Assembly: GCA_910580195.1 (NCBI GenBank)
Contig: CAJTWA010000004.1
Location: 60,267-124,266 of the forward strand
From: an uncultured Lachnospiraceae bacterium
Lineage (GTDB): Bacteria; Bacillota; Clostridia; Lachnospirales; Lachnospiraceae
Reading direction: 5' to 3'
Length of the DNA: 64,000 bases
Position numbers and translations under genes: made by a program. This document shows, in pieces, positions 16,397 to 24,912 of the stretch (its first letter is position 1; every line of letters begins with the position of its first letter). The notes under the pieces are model-generated. The model worked only from the letters and a program-made list of their open reading frames with translations. It was not told where the DNA came from and searched no databases.

Positions 16397-17555
16397 CCTC
16401 GTAGAGGGGGGACATTTCCCGCAGCTGGCCGACGATTTCCTTGATGGCCTCCACAGTGTAGTCAATGTCCTCCTTGGTGGTGTCCTCACCCAGCGTCAGC
16501 CGCAGGGAGCCATGGGCAATCTCATGGGGCAGCCCAATGGCTAGGAGCACATGGGAGGGGTCTAAGGAGCCGGAGGTACATGCAGAGCCGGAAGAGCCGC
16601 AGATGCCTTTCATGTCTAGCATAATCAGCAGGGACTCCCCTTCGATAAACTGGAAACAGAAGTTCACATTGTTGGGGAGGCGGCGTACCCTGTCCCCGTT
16701 CACCCGTGCAAAGGGCACTTCCTTGAGCACCCTGTCCATCAGGTAATCCCGCAGTTCCTGCTCTTTCCCGGTACGTTCCTCCATATTTGCCACCGCAAGC
16801 TCCACGGCTTTCCCAAAGCCTACGATGCCCGGCACATTTTCCGTGCCTGCCCGGCGTTTGCGCTCCTGCGCGCCCCCATGGAGGAAGGAGCGGATTTTGA
16901 CGCCTTTGCGGATGTAGAGGAACCCAATGCCCTTCGGGCCGTTCAGCTTATGGCCGCTGCTGCTTAACATGTCGATATTTAAGGCGTCCACGTCGATGGG
17001 CACCTGCCCAAATGCCTGTACCGCGTCCGTGTGGAACAGGATTCCGTGCTCCTTTGCGATTTTCCCGATTTCTTCCACGGGCTCTATGGTACCGATTTCA
17101 TTATTGGCAAACATAATGGAAATCAGGATGGTGTCTGGCCGGATGGCTTTCTTCAGCTCTTCCAGCTTCACCACGCCAAATTCGTCTACGTCCAAATAAG
17201 TGACCTCAAACCCGTTCTGCTCCAGCCACTGGCAGGTATGGAGCACCGCGTGGTGTTCTATCTTGCTGGTAATGATGTGTTTCCCTTTGCCTTGGTATGC
17301 TTCTGCCGTCGCCTTGATGGCCCAGTTGTCGGCTTCGCTGCCGCCTGCGGTAAAATAAACCTCGTTTTCCTTTGCGCCGATGGCATTTGCAATGGTTTCC
17401 CTTGCCTTTGACACGGCTTCTTTGCTCTTTGCGCCAAATTCATACACGGTTGAGGCATTCCCGTAAAATTCTGTAAAATACGGGAGCATTGCCTCCACCA
17501 CCTCCGGCGCGGCCTTTGTCGTTGCTGCATTATCTAAATATATCATTTTTCCCAT
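16371..17555 (-). CDS. nifS: Cysteine desulfurase NifS
   Basis: A PLP-dependent enzyme that takes sulfur from cysteine for Fe-S clusters and tRNA thiolation. The N-terminus is MIYLDNAATTKAAPEVVEAM. The PLP Lys lies in SSSGHKLNGPKGIGFLY, and the active-site Cys loop is CGSSGSACTSGSLDPSHVL. The start is uncertain: GTG at 17576, ATG at 17567, 17555 or 17546. I place it at 17555 (394 residues) because the sequence from there matches the family. The operon order Rrf2, nifS, nifU, mnmA is typical. The last seven codons and stop belong to the first unit of a four-copy tandem repeat. Confidence 0.94.
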   Translation of the reverse strand: MGKMIYLDNAATTKAAPEVVEAMLPYFTEFYGNASTVYEFGAKSKEAVSKARETIANAIGAKENEVYFTAGGSEADNWAIKATAEAYQGKGKHIITSKIEHHAVLHTCQWLEQNGFEVTYLDVDEFGVVKLEELKKAIRPDTILISIMFANNEIGTIEPVEEIGKIAKEHGILFHTDAVQAFGQVPIDVDALNIDMLSSSGHKLNGPKGIGFLYIRKGVKIRSFLHGGAQERKRRAGTENVPGIVGFGKAVELAVANMEERTGKEQELRDYLMDRVLKEVPFARVNGDRVRRLPNNVNFCFQFIEGESLLIMLDMKGICGSSGSACTSGSLDPSHVLLAIGLPHEIAHGSLRLTLGEDTTKEDIDYTVEAIKEIVGQLREMSPLYEDYMKKHGN

Positions 17556-17577
17556 GTTGATACCCATTCCTTTCACT

Positions 17578-18006
17578 TCACCTAGAGTCTTGCCGCTTGC
17601 TTTCCCTTACCAATTCCCCAATATAAATGCTGTCCACCGTATCGTTGATGCTGTCATTGATGCGTTTCCAGACAATTTTGCTGACGCACTGGGAGGAGCT
17701 GCTGCACTGCTGGCTGCTGTCAATCCCAGCGCACTCCACCGGGGTAATGTCCCCTTCCAAGGCCCTTAGGACGTCACCGACGGAAATTTCCTCCACCGGC
17801 TTTGCCACCGTGTAGCCGCCGTTGGCGCCCCGGACGCTTGTGACAAGCCCTGCTTTTTTCAGCTTTGCCATAAGCTGTTCTAAGTAGCTGACGGAAATTT
17901 CCTGCCGCTTGGCAATGCTGGCTAGGGAAACTGGCTGCTCTTCCCCCCAGACTGCCAAGTCAATAAAGGCCCTCAGCCCATATCTCCCTTTCGTAGATAA
18001 TTTCAA
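17578..18006 (-). CDS. iscR: Rrf2-family (IscR-like) transcriptional regulator
   Basis: A 142-residue winged-helix repressor. The N-terminal KLSTKGRYGLRAFIDLA and SYLEQLMAKLKKAGLV form the DNA-binding domain. Three cysteines (VECAGIDSSQQCSSSSQCVSK) have the spacing of the IscR 2Fe-2S ligands. It heads the nifS-nifU-mnmA operon, and an IscR type-1-like site sits just downstream of its own -10 box. I infer that it senses Fe-S status and represses this operon; the cysteine-metabolism regulator CymR is the alternative, but CymR lacks this Cys triad. The symbol is by function and should be read as iscR-like. Confidence 0.88.
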   Translation of the reverse strand: MKLSTKGRYGLRAFIDLAVWGEEQPVSLASIAKRQEISVSYLEQLMAKLKKAGLVTSVRGANGGYTVAKPVEEISVGDVLRALEGDITPVECAGIDSSQQCSSSSQCVSKIVWKRINDSINDTVDSIYIGELVRESKRQDSR

Positions 18007-18092
18007 CTTACCACCTCTTACTATCTTGCAGCAGCTTCACGTAAGCCTGCCGCAAACCATACCTGCGGCCTCCTGCCTTGCAGGGAACAATC

Positions 18093-18109
18093 CCGAGTAT
18101 TTTAGTCGG
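18093..18109. promoter_or_regulatory. IscR type-1-like operator
   Basis: On the minus strand CCGACTAAAATACTCGG matches the E. coli IscR type 1 consensus YYGACTRWWWYAGTCRR at 16 of 17 positions. It is embedded in a wider AATCCCGA/TCGGGATT palindrome (18089-18113). It lies about 10-26 bases downstream of the expected transcription start, so binding would block the promoter at 18126-18154. Confidence 0.75.
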
Positions 18110-18125
18110 GATTTGCCACAAACGA

Positions 18126-18154
18126 ATAGTACCATGATTTTATTGTGCTGTCAA
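18126..18154 (-). promoter_or_regulatory. Promoter of the iscR-nifS-nifU-mnmA operon
   Basis: On the minus strand TTGACA (18149-18154) and TACTAT (18126-18131) are 17 bases apart, with the operator at 18093-18109 immediately downstream and the iscR start at 18006. Confidence 0.85.
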
Positions 18155-18208
18155 GTTCCTTTTTCCATGCATTTCCCAAGAAAAAAATACGGGCCTTATG
18201 ATTCTGTG

Positions 18209-18237
18209 GTATTTTCCCCAGCATCTTTTCATACATT
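18209..18237 (+). promoter_or_regulatory. Possible sigma-E-type sporulation promoter for spoVB
   Basis: GTATTTT (18209-18215) and CATACATT (18230-18237) are separated by 14 bases. The sporulation sigma-E consensus is KHATATT-N14-CATACAHT. It lies 34 bases upstream of the spoVB-like start, and B. subtilis spoVB is a sigma-E gene. Confidence 0.5.
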
Positions 18238-18270
18238 TAAAATAATCTTGTTTGGAACTTTGGAGGCATT

Positions 18271-19614
18271 ATGAACTTAAAATCCCTGCGCAGCCACCCA
18301 CTCGTGGCCGGGACGCTGCTCCTTACCCTGTCTGGGCTGCTGACCCGGCTGATTGGCTTTTTCTATAGAATATTCCTTTCCCAGAGGATTGGTGCAGAGG
18401 GGATGGGGATTTACCAGCTCACCTTCCCCATCCATGTGCTCACCATTTCCCTGACTTCCTCCGCCATACAGACGGCCATTTCCCGGTTTGTGGCGCAGGC
18501 AGCCAGCTCGTCCTGCAACAGCCAAGAATCCGGCACGGCTTTCTGCCAGAAAAAATTTTGCAATGAGAAATGTTATTTAACCGCAGGGCTTATGCTTTCT
18601 TTGTCCCTTGCCGGCCTTTGCACCGTGTTCCTGTACCGGTTTTCCGAGCCAATCGCAGCCCGGTTCCTAGAGGAGCCCCGGTGCGCCCCGCTCCTAGAAA
18701 TCCTTGCGCTTACCATCCCGTTCGCCGCCATCCATGCCTGCATCAACGGATATTTTTATGGCCTGAAAAAGACATTTGTGCCTGCGGCCTCCCAGCTTTT
18801 GGAGCAGGCAGCCCGGGTTGCCAGCGTATGGCTGTTTTTTGAGATTTCCATGGAAAAGCATAACGCCATTTCCCTAAACCTCATTATCTGGGGCATGGTG
18901 GTGGGGGAGATTGCGGCCACCTTGTTTTCCGTCAGCTTCCTAAAAAGGGCAAAGAACCGGGGCAGCCGCCTTTTCGCACTCCGGCAGATTTTTGGCATGT
19001 CCCTGCCCTTAAGCGCCAACCGCGTCCTTGTAAACCTTTTGCAAAGCATGGAGGCTGTCATGATCCCGGGGCAATTGCGCCAATACGGCTACTCTTCCTC
19101 CGAATCCCTAAGCGTCTACGGCATCCTCACCGGCATGGCGCTGCCCATGGTGCTGTTCCCCTCGGTGCTGACGAATTCCGTGTCCGTCATGCTCCTCCCA
19201 GCCATTGCTGAGGCACAGGAAAAAAAGGATTTCCGCTATATCCTGACGCTGATTAAGCGGACCTGCGCCTATAGCCTGCTCCTTGGGTTCGGGTGCACGG
19301 TGATGTTTCTTCTTTTGGGGAATTGGATGGGGAGGTTCCTGTTCGGAAATGAACTGGCTGGGACGTTTATTGTGATTTTGGGCTGGATTTGCCCCTTTCT
19401 GTACCTTTCCACCACGCTCCACAGCATTTTAAACGGGCTGGGGCGGACGACTGCCACCTTCCTCCTGAATGTGGTGGGGCTTGGCATACGGATTGGCTTT
19501 GTGCTGTTTGTAATCCCTATGGCCGGGATCAAAGGGTATCTCTGGGGGCTGCTGTTAAGCCAAGGGGTAATGGCTGCCGGGGCATTGGCCCTGCTGCTTA
19601 AAAAACATAGATGA
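18271..19614 (+). CDS. spoVB: SpoVB-like polysaccharide/lipid flippase (MVF/MATE fold)
   Basis: A 447-residue polytopic membrane protein with about 12-14 hydrophobic segments. The N-terminus TLLLTLSGLLTRLIGFFYRIFLSQRIGAEGMGIYQL is the hallmark of the stage V sporulation protein B family, lipid II or cortex precursor flippases of the mother cell. The ATG at 18271 has TTTGGAGG seven bases ahead. An insertion near residues 78-100 is Cys/Ser-rich (SSSCNSQESGTAFCQKKFCNEKC). A sigma-E-like promoter upstream supports the sporulation role. The final codons (LLKKHR) lie in a 46-bp tandem duplication. Confidence 0.88.
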   Translation: MNLKSLRSHPLVAGTLLLTLSGLLTRLIGFFYRIFLSQRIGAEGMGIYQLTFPIHVLTISLTSSAIQTAISRFVAQAASSSCNSQESGTAFCQKKFCNEKCYLTAGLMLSLSLAGLCTVFLYRFSEPIAARFLEEPRCAPLLEILALTIPFAAIHACINGYFYGLKKTFVPAASQLLEQAARVASVWLFFEISMEKHNAISLNLIIWGMVVGEIAATLFSVSFLKRAKNRGSRLFALRQIFGMSLPLSANRVLVNLLQSMEAVMIPGQLRQYGYSSSESLSVYGILTGMALPMVLFPSVLTNSVSVMLLPAIAEAQEKKDFRYILTLIKRTCAYSLLLGFGCTVMFLLLGNWMGRFLFGNELAGTFIVILGWICPFLYLSTTLHSILNGLGRTTATFLLNVVGLGIRIGFVLFVIPMAGIKGYLWGLLLSQGVMAAGALALLLKKHR

Positions 19615-19688
19615 AATACACAGGCTTAGTGAGGAAGGCTTTCTTAAAAAACTTAGATGAGATACGCAGGCTTAGTGAGGAAGGCTTT
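19597..19688. repeat. Two tandem copies of a 46-bp unit across the spoVB stop codon
   Basis: Units 19597-19642 and 19643-19688 differ at three positions and share GGCTTAGTGAGGAAGGCTTT. The first copy contains the last codons and the stop TGA (19612-19614). Confidence 0.92.
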
Positions 19689-19700
19689 CCTAAACCACAA

Positions 19701-19777
19701 AGAACAGGCCGGAGATAACTTTACCAGATTGCGCCGGATAGGCAAACAAGGTGGTAAAATTATTTCTGGCCTGTTCT
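19701..19777. terminator. Long imperfect hairpin between convergent spoVB and ytvI
   Basis: Arms 19701-19726 and 19752-19777 (AGAACAGGCC... / ...GGCCTGTTCT) pair over 26 bases with three mismatches around a 25-base loop. It sits between two genes that point at each other, so a bidirectional terminator is likely. Its length also fits a small palindromic mobile element. T-runs are weak. Confidence 0.55.
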
Positions 19778-19841
19778 GTAGCCGTAGTTGGCAGTTAGCC
19801 TTCCAGATCTTAATTATGAATTATGCGGCCAAAGGCACACC

Positions 19842-20963
19842 CTAAAACTTCCGGAATTCATTAATATCATTCACCAACTCCCGGACACACCGGATTTGGT
19901 TATCAAAAACCCCAGCTTGGTATAAATTTATCAATATCATCCCTGCCGGGACTGCAATAATCATCCCCACAATGCTGCTGATTTTGTAGCCAATATACAT
20001 GAAAATCAGCGTCGCCAGCGGGTTCATGCCAATGGTATCCCCCACAATCTTCGGCTGGATCACCTGCCGGACAATCTGGGTAACGGCGTAAAGGATGATT
20101 AACCCCACGGCAATCTGGTAGTTCCCAGAAAGGATTTTGATGGCAGCCCAAGGCCACAGCACCGTCCCTGTCCCGAAAAAGGGCAGCATGTCCAAAAATG
20201 CAATCAGGAAGGACACCAAAAGCACATAGTCCACCCTCAGGATGAAAAGCCCTATGACTAGGAGCACATAGACAACCCCCATAATTTTAAACTGGGCTTT
20301 AAAATAACCGCCCACCACCCGCTTCAAGTCGTGGATGACGCCGGACACCCGGTCCCAGATGCTGGAGGGCACATTCTTCTTCACCTCTGCCAGAATGGCA
20401 TCCCGCTCTGCAGTGAAAAAATACGCAGAAAGGATGCTCATAATAATGGCAATCAGCGTCCCCGGCACATTTTTGGCAAAGTTGCCCGCTGCTGCAAAGG
20501 TCGGCTCCCCAATGGCCTGCACCAAGCCGCCTAAATAGCCGGTAAGCTCAGAGCCCAGCTCTGTAAGCTTTTCTTGGGTATCCTTCGGCAGGCGGCTGTA
20601 AAACACCTCAAGGTTCTGGCCGATTTCCTCAAAATCCTCCTGAAGGTTCCCATACATCTCCGGAAGGTGGGCAACCAAGTTTACGCCCTCTGCCAAAAGC
20701 CGGGAAACCCCAAGATACCCCAGCCCAATCACTGCCGCAAGCACCCCGATAATAATCATCATGGAGCCGTGCCTGCGGACAATTTTCACCCGCCTTTCCA
20801 AAAAACGCACCAGCGGGTTCGCTATCATGGAGATAACCCACCCCACCACAAACGGCATGAAAAATACAATTAATTTTGGAAAAATAAAACAAAGGCACAC
20901 AATGGTAAACAATGCTACCATAAGGTTTACCAATATTTTGAAATATTTTGTAGACTGCTTCAT
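19842..20963 (-). CDS. ytvI: AI-2E-family transporter, sporulation YtvI type
   Basis: A 373-residue membrane protein of the AI-2E/UPF0118 family: N-terminal helices with FFMPFVVGWVISMIANPLV, a soluble loop at about residues 85-150, and C-terminal FLDMLPFFGTGTVLWPWA plus NPLATLIFMYIGYK. The proline-rich DMLPFFG motif and size match the sporulation integral membrane protein YtvI. Transport substrate unknown. GGAG precedes the ATG at 20963 by a few bases. It is convergent to spoVB, another sporulation membrane protein. Confidence 0.85.
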   Translation of the reverse strand: MKQSTKYFKILVNLMVALFTIVCLCFIFPKLIVFFMPFVVGWVISMIANPLVRFLERRVKIVRRHGSMMIIIGVLAAVIGLGYLGVSRLLAEGVNLVAHLPEMYGNLQEDFEEIGQNLEVFYSRLPKDTQEKLTELGSELTGYLGGLVQAIGEPTFAAAGNFAKNVPGTLIAIIMSILSAYFFTAERDAILAEVKKNVPSSIWDRVSGVIHDLKRVVGGYFKAQFKIMGVVYVLLVIGLFILRVDYVLLVSFLIAFLDMLPFFGTGTVLWPWAAIKILSGNYQIAVGLIILYAVTQIVRQVIQPKIVGDTIGMNPLATLIFMYIGYKISSIVGMIIAVPAGMILINLYQAGVFDNQIRCVRELVNDINEFRKF

Positions 20964-21092
20964 GCTGCTCCTATCACTCCTACTGCCAATAACACCATGG
21001 ACCGGAAACTCCTATCATGGCATTGCCCAGATTCCCTATTTTCCACATCCCAAAATACAATCCCCGGCGTCTAAAGATACGGTTCCCTGCCA

Positions 21093-21842
21093 TTACCACT
21101 CCCTGCGCTCTACCCCGTAGGCCGCTTCTAACTCTTTCACTTTGGCGTTGTAAGCCTCCTGCTGTTTCCCTTGGACAATCTGTTGGTGGATTTGGGCTTG
21201 TACCTCCCCAAAGGGGCGCACACTACCCTCTTTTTTGTCCTCCACCAGAATCAGGTGGTATCCGAACTGGGTCTTTACCGGGCCGATGACTTTGCCGGTT
21301 TCCCCTTCAAATGCGGCTTTTTCAAATTCCGGCACCATCTGCCCTTTGCCAAACCAGCCCAAATCCCCGCCTTTTTCCTTGGAAGGGCAGGTGGAATATT
21401 TTGCGGCTGCCTCGGAAAAGCCAAGGCCTTGGCTGATTTCCTCTGCTGCCTGATTTGCCTGCCCTTCGGTTTCCACTAAAACATGCTTTGCACGGACCTG
21501 CGCCTTTTCTTGGAAATCTTCTTGATGTTCCTCATAAAACTTCCGCTCATCATCTTCGCTAACATGTATCCCTTCCACTACGCTGGTAGCCGCCATGTGG
21601 CTGGCAAGCTCCACTTTCACCTTTTCCACCAGCTCTTCATATTCTTTTGACTTGGTAATCCCCTCCTCCACCGCCATCTTGTGGAACAGGTGGAAGGCAA
21701 TCAGCTGGTCTAATACCTGCTGCTTCGCTTGGGGGCTTGACATGTAAATCTGCTGCTCCGGCGGGTAATTGCTGATTAAATGATTCAGTTCCTGTTCGGT
21801 AATTTCGTGCCCTGCTGCTACTGCTAAAATTTTTTCACTCAT
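21093..21842 (-). CDS. Cytosolic parvulin-type peptidyl-prolyl isomerase
   Basis: A 249-residue protein with an N-terminal SurA/PrsA-like helical region and a parvulin (rotamase) domain at about residues 115-210: RAKHVLVETEG, FSEAAAKYSTCPSKEKGGDLGWFGKGQMVPEFEKAAF and TQFGYHLILVEDK. Unlike PrsA it has no signal peptide or lipobox, so it should act inside the cell. The C-terminal tail is helical and charged. It is monocistronic. The gap 20964-21092 and the gap 21843-22139 downstream of unrelated genes show nothing I can name. Confidence 0.92.
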   Translation of the reverse strand: MSEKILAVAAGHEITEQELNHLISNYPPEQQIYMSSPQAKQQVLDQLIAFHLFHKMAVEEGITKSKEYEELVEKVKVELASHMAATSVVEGIHVSEDDERKFYEEHQEDFQEKAQVRAKHVLVETEGQANQAAEEISQGLGFSEAAAKYSTCPSKEKGGDLGWFGKGQMVPEFEKAAFEGETGKVIGPVKTQFGYHLILVEDKKEGSVRPFGEVQAQIHQQIVQGKQQEAYNAKVKELEAAYGVERREW

Positions 21843-22139
21843 GGTTTTGTGCGCCTTTGGCGCGTCCTTTCTATAAAATTAAATTTCTCTGCCGTTATAT
21901 ATCATCCGCTGCCATGCATGGCAAGGCAGTTTTCCGCCTTAATTGTTTGCCATTTTTATATTCATCCAATGTGCAAAACGCCTATGGGCATTTTACCATA
22001 AAACCATCCATCCGTAAAGGCAAGGAAAAAATTCCACATTAGGCAAACAAGCTGAAAATACCCGGAAGTATTCCCAGCCTGCCTGCTAAAAAAGCAAAAA
22101 TATATGATAGCGTTATTTCCTTCCGTTTCCAAAATAATC

Positions 22140-22952
22140 CTACAGGTTCTGTTTCCTCCCCCACCCATAAGTAATAAAATAAATCACCGAAGCCAGAATC
22201 ACAATGGCAGGCCCCGTAGCCACATTTACAAAATAAGAAATCACCAGCCCCAGCACACCGGAAAATACGGAAAACAAAATGGAAAAGAAATGGTATTCCC
22301 GCATATTCTCTGAAATATTCCGGGCAGAAGCCGCCGGAAGGATGAGCAGGGCGTTGATAATCAGGATTCCCACCCATTTGATGGACACCATGACAATCAG
22401 GGCTGTCAGCACCGCAAACATGTTTTCCATCCATGATGCGGAAATGCGGCGGCTTTCTGCCAAAGTCCGGTTCAGGCTCACAGCCAGCAGACGGTTGAAG
22501 CCAAGCAGCCAGAACACAAGCGTTACTGCAAAAATAAAAACAAGATATAAGATTTCTCTGGGCGTAATGCTCAAGATGTCCCCGACCAAGATGCTGGAAT
22601 ATTTGCTGAAATTCCCTCCTTTGGACAGAATCGCCAGGCCAAGTGCAATGCTGCAGGAAGAAAACACGGAGATTACCGTATCGGTAGAAGCTGCTACCTT
22701 GCTGCTAATCTGGTTCAGGAGCAAAGCAAACACAATGGCAAAGACGGCCATGGAAAGGTCTGTATTTTCCACCCCAAGCACCACCCCAACTGCAATCCCT
22801 GTCAATGCGGAGTGGCCCAGCGCATCGGAAAAAAACGCCATTTTCCGGTTGACGACCATAGTCCCCATCAGCCCGAACAAAGGCGTAATAATCAGCACTG
22901 CCAGAAATGCAAACCTCATAAAATCATATTGCAGCCATGTGAAAATCCCCAT
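22140..22952 (-). CDS. znuB: Zinc/manganese ABC transporter permease (ZnuB type)
   Basis: A 270-residue permease of the ABC-3 family with about eight membrane segments. Family motifs are NRKMAFFSDALGHSALTGIAVG near the N-terminus and KWVGILIINALLILPAASARN. It forms a metal importer with the ATPase (23141) and binding protein (23944). The ATG at 22952 is preceded by GGGAGGGAAGG. It is separated from znuC by a 77-bp tandem duplication, unusual inside an operon. Confidence 0.92.
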   Translation of the reverse strand: MGIFTWLQYDFMRFAFLAVLIITPLFGLMGTMVVNRKMAFFSDALGHSALTGIAVGVVLGVENTDLSMAVFAIVFALLLNQISSKVAASTDTVISVFSSCSIALGLAILSKGGNFSKYSSILVGDILSITPREILYLVFIFAVTLVFWLLGFNRLLAVSLNRTLAESRRISASWMENMFAVLTALIVMVSIKWVGILIINALLILPAASARNISENMREYHFFSILFSVFSGVLGLVISYFVNVATGPAIVILASVIYFITYGWGRKQNL

Positions 22953-22993
22953 TTGCCTTCCCTCCCTTCTGCTTCATCAGTGTTGCCCGCAAA

Positions 22994-23147
22994 CATACTT
23001 TTTTTCAAATGGTTTGCTGTTTCTCATAAAAATGCAGGAATCTGTTAGCAAAACCAGCGATACCCACGGGCATACTTATTTGCCAAATAGTTTTCCGTTT
23101 CTCTTAAAAATGCAGAAATCTGTTAGCGGAATCATTTGGCTCACGGG
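22994..23147. repeat. Two tandem copies of a 77-bp unit across the znuC stop codon
   Basis: Units 22994-23070 and 23071-23147 both begin CATACTT and end CACGGG, sharing AAAAATGCAG.AATCTGTTAGC. Identity is roughly three quarters by eye. The second contains the znuC stop (23141-23143). They fill the space between znuC and znuB. Confidence 0.8.
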
Positions 23148-23920
23148 TATAAAGTTTCCCTATCCTGCATTTCATTTACCTGAAATACTTCTGCAAATTC
23201 TTTGCTTTGGAATACTTCTTTTGGGCTGCCCTGCCGCAAAATAGTCTTATCCAGCAAGATTACCCTGTCCGCATATTTCCTGACATAGTCCAAATCATGG
23301 GAAATCAGGATAATGGCTAAGTCATAGTGCTCCTTCAATTTATATATGGTCTGGTAGAACAGCTCCATCCCATTCTGGTCTATCCCGGACACTGGCTCGT
23401 CTAAAAGCAGCAGGTTGGGGGAATCCATAACCGCCATGGAAAGGAGCACCCTTTGCAGCTCCCCGCCGGAAAGGTTGCACACCTGCTGGTCCAATAGGTG
23501 CCCTGCTTCAAAAACGTTTAGGCACTCCAGAATTTTCTCCTTCATTTTCCTGCTTTTCAGCAGAAACACCGGGATATTGCTATGGTAGGAGGTTATCATG
23601 TCATAGACGCTGACTGGGGTCTGCTTTTCGATATTCAGGGATTGGGGGACATACCCCATTTTCAGCTTTTGGATACGCCCATTTTCCCGGTCTTTGAACT
23701 CAATGGTCCCTGTGTGGGGCGTTTCCCCTAAGACCGCCCGGATCAAGGTAGATTTTCCGGCGCCATTCCTGCCTACCACCACATTCAGGCTCCCGCAGTG
23801 GATGTGCAGGTTGATGTCCTCCAAAATCACCTGCTGCCCCAAGGTTACGCCAAGGTGCTTTACCTTGATGCAGTGGAGCCCGCAGGGCTTAATCATTTTG
23901 CGCATGTACCCACCTCCCAT
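23141..23920 (-). CDS. znuC: Zinc/manganese ABC transporter ATPase (ZnuC type)
   Basis: A 259-residue ABC ATPase: Walker A VVGRNGAGKSTLIRAVLG, Q-loop GYVPQSL, signature NLSGGELQRVLLSMA, Walker B LLLLDEPVSGID and switch His in ILISHDLDYV. All catalytic residues are present. It lies 23 bases after znuA and powers the import of Zn2+ or Mn2+ captured by ZnuA. The stop lies within a 77-bp tandem duplication. Confidence 0.93.
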   Translation of the reverse strand: MGGGYMRKMIKPCGLHCIKVKHLGVTLGQQVILEDINLHIHCGSLNVVVGRNGAGKSTLIRAVLGETPHTGTIEFKDRENGRIQKLKMGYVPQSLNIEKQTPVSVYDMITSYHSNIPVFLLKSRKMKEKILECLNVFEAGHLLDQQVCNLSGGELQRVLLSMAVMDSPNLLLLDEPVSGIDQNGMELFYQTIYKLKEHYDLAIILISHDLDYVRKYADRVILLDKTILRQGSPKEVFQSKEFAEVFQVNEMQDRETLYP

Positions 23921-23943
23921 AAAAATTTCTTCTGAAAAGACAA

Positions 23944-24912
23944 TTATTTACGAAAAGCCTTTTTTATGATATCAATATTATTCTGCATGGCGTCCAGATA
24001 GCTGTCTTTCCCATAATCCCCGCGCACCAGCGTGTCGAGGTAATATACCTTGCAGCCTGTTTCCTGCTCTGCTGTTTTACCCATATCTTTCCCATATAAT
24101 TCTTCCGCAAAAACAACTGAAACATGGTTCTTTGAAATTTCTTCCAGCAAATCTGCAACTTCCCCAGCGCTGACTTGGCGTTCCTCGTCCAAATTCAGGC
24201 AGTAAACAGCATCCAGACCGTACTGTGCCGCCACATACGCAAAAGCCTCGTGGAAAATCACAACATTGCTTATCCCTTCTTTGAATTCTTTGTTCAGTTC
24301 TTCTATCTGTTTGGAAAGGCGCTCTATCTTTTCACAGTAAACCTTTGCATTTTCCTGATAAAGCGCTTCATTTTCTTTATCTGCCGCACTGATGTAATCT
24401 GCAATATTCCTTACCATCCCTGCATAGATCCTAGTGTCCATCCAGCCATGGGCATTTTCTGTTTTCCCATCCCCCTCTGGAATCTCTTCTTCTTTGTGGG
24501 AATGGCCGGCATCCCCGGCAGGTTCTTCCAGCAAGCCAAGGCCTTCTGTTGCCGGCCGGATGGCAAGGCCTGGATATGATTTCCCAACATCTGCTAGAAA
24601 GCTTTCAATCCCGCCGCCATTTACTAAAAATAAATCTGCCTTTGATAAAATAACCATATCCTGCGGCGTCAGTTGGTAATCGTGCATACACCCTGTCTGG
24701 GGTTCGCTTAAGTTCTCCAGCACAACCCCTCCGCTGCCATCCACAATATTCTTGGCAGCAATATAGATTGGGTAAAAAGAAGTGACAACCTGCACTTTCC
24801 CCTCCTCCCCGCCGCGTTCTTCCAGCTTTAAATATATTTTCGTAAAAATACCGCCTGCCAAGGTAATGGCAAGCAGCATCCAGCATACAAACAGATATTT
24901 ATTTTTTCCCAT
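23944..24912 (-). CDS. znuA: Metal ABC transporter substrate-binding protein (ZnuA type)
   Basis: A 322-residue cluster A-I binding protein. The N-terminal hydrophobic anchor (FVCWMLLAITLAGG) lacks a lipobox Cys. Metal ligands are probably the His in CMHDYQLTPQDM and in VIFHEAFAYVAAQYG, and an Asp/Glu-His-rich mobile loop (GHSHKEEEIPEGDGKTENAHGW) near residue 150 is typical of zinc-binding members. The ATG at 24912 has GGAGGGAAG upstream and overlaps the engB stop by 14 bases, so it is coupled to engB. Zinc is inferred from the His-rich loop; manganese is possible. Confidence 0.9.
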   Translation of the reverse strand: MGKNKYLFVCWMLLAITLAGGIFTKIYLKLEERGGEEGKVQVVTSFYPIYIAAKNIVDGSGGVVLENLSEPQTGCMHDYQLTPQDMVILSKADLFLVNGGGIESFLADVGKSYPGLAIRPATEGLGLLEEPAGDAGHSHKEEEIPEGDGKTENAHGWMDTRIYAGMVRNIADYISAADKENEALYQENAKVYCEKIERLSKQIEELNKEFKEGISNVVIFHEAFAYVAAQYGLDAVYCLNLDEERQVSAGEVADLLEEISKNHVSVVFAEELYGKDMGKTAEQETGCKVYYLDTLVRGDYGKDSYLDAMQNNIDIIKKAFRK

